From contig NZ_JAGHZV010000006.1 of the NCBI RefSeq assembly GCF_017745215.1, forward strand, positions 124,001-188,000: 64,000 nt of DNA, in the 5' to 3' direction. This DNA comes from Sphingomonas sp. GTDB taxonomy: Bacteria; Pseudomonadota; Alphaproteobacteria; Sphingomonadales; Sphingomonadaceae. Position numbers and translations under genes: made by a program. How positions within the stretch are numbered: position 1 is the first letter of the stretch; each line of letters begins with the position of its first letter. The notes under the pieces were generated by a model. That model saw only the letters and a program-made list of their open reading frames with translations. It was not told the DNA's origin and did not search any database. This document shows, one piece after another, positions 63,745-64,000 of the stretch.

Positions 63745-64000
<256 letters not shown>

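Overview
The window is GC-rich, densely packed DNA from an alphaproteobacterium, most likely a sphingomonad (Sphingomonas or a close relative). The signs are an AddAB recombination helicase-nuclease, a DivL-type cell-cycle pseudokinase with tyrosine at the phospho-acceptor site, three very large TonB-dependent receptors beside sulfotransferases, an AmgK/MurU peptidoglycan recycling pair, and many short overlaps between genes. No rRNA, tRNA, CRISPR array, insertion sequence or prophage gene was recognised. Assignments come from reading motifs in the translations; no database search was run.

Bases 1-16.5 kb are mostly housekeeping. After D-glycerate 3-kinase, argJ and a secreted protein comes a long minus-strand series read divL > tsaE > amgK > murU > addB > addA > trxA, with 4-base or slightly longer overlaps at most junctions. 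It puts a polarity regulator, tRNA modification, cell-wall sugar salvage and DNA break repair on what may be one transcript. Bases 14.7-29 kb hold the most distinctive block: a TPR-sulfotransferase, three TonB-dependent receptors, a stand-alone sulfotransferase and a TIGR03032-family protein. This looks like an outer-membrane uptake locus with sulfation enzymes; its substrate is unknown.

Bases 29-43 kb hold a DUF922 putative protease, ahcY with a perfect 20-bp palindrome upstream, an OmpR-type two-component pair preceded by helically phased TTGCA repeats, an SRPBCC/ArsR pair with a clear inverted-repeat operator, YqgE, a peroxiredoxin, AMP nucleosidase, an ornithine cyclodeaminase homologue, and a minus-strand group with a GFA-family protein, a hydrolase, an M2 (ACE-type) peptidase, a SIMPL-domain protein and a secreted protein.

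Bases 43-58 kb are accessory: a MarR/EmrA/EmrB efflux operon, two DUF418 membrane proteins and a second GFA-family protein, asd, a LysR regulator divergent from a possible double-GNAT protein with a winged-helix partner, a previously easy-to-miss 57-residue GTG-start protein, and S41 and S9 peptidases. Bases 58-64 kb hold a GAF protein, a ZntB-like transporter, a DUF2383 protein, two DUF805 proteins, trmD-rplS without rpsP-rimM beside them, a TetR regulator, and the end of a TIGR04222-like protein with a Gly/Cys-rich tail.

A dispersed palindromic repeat built on CGTCATCCCGGCGAAAGCC occurs at least seven times, always between genes, as a short hairpin of about 28 bp or a paired 82-bp form.
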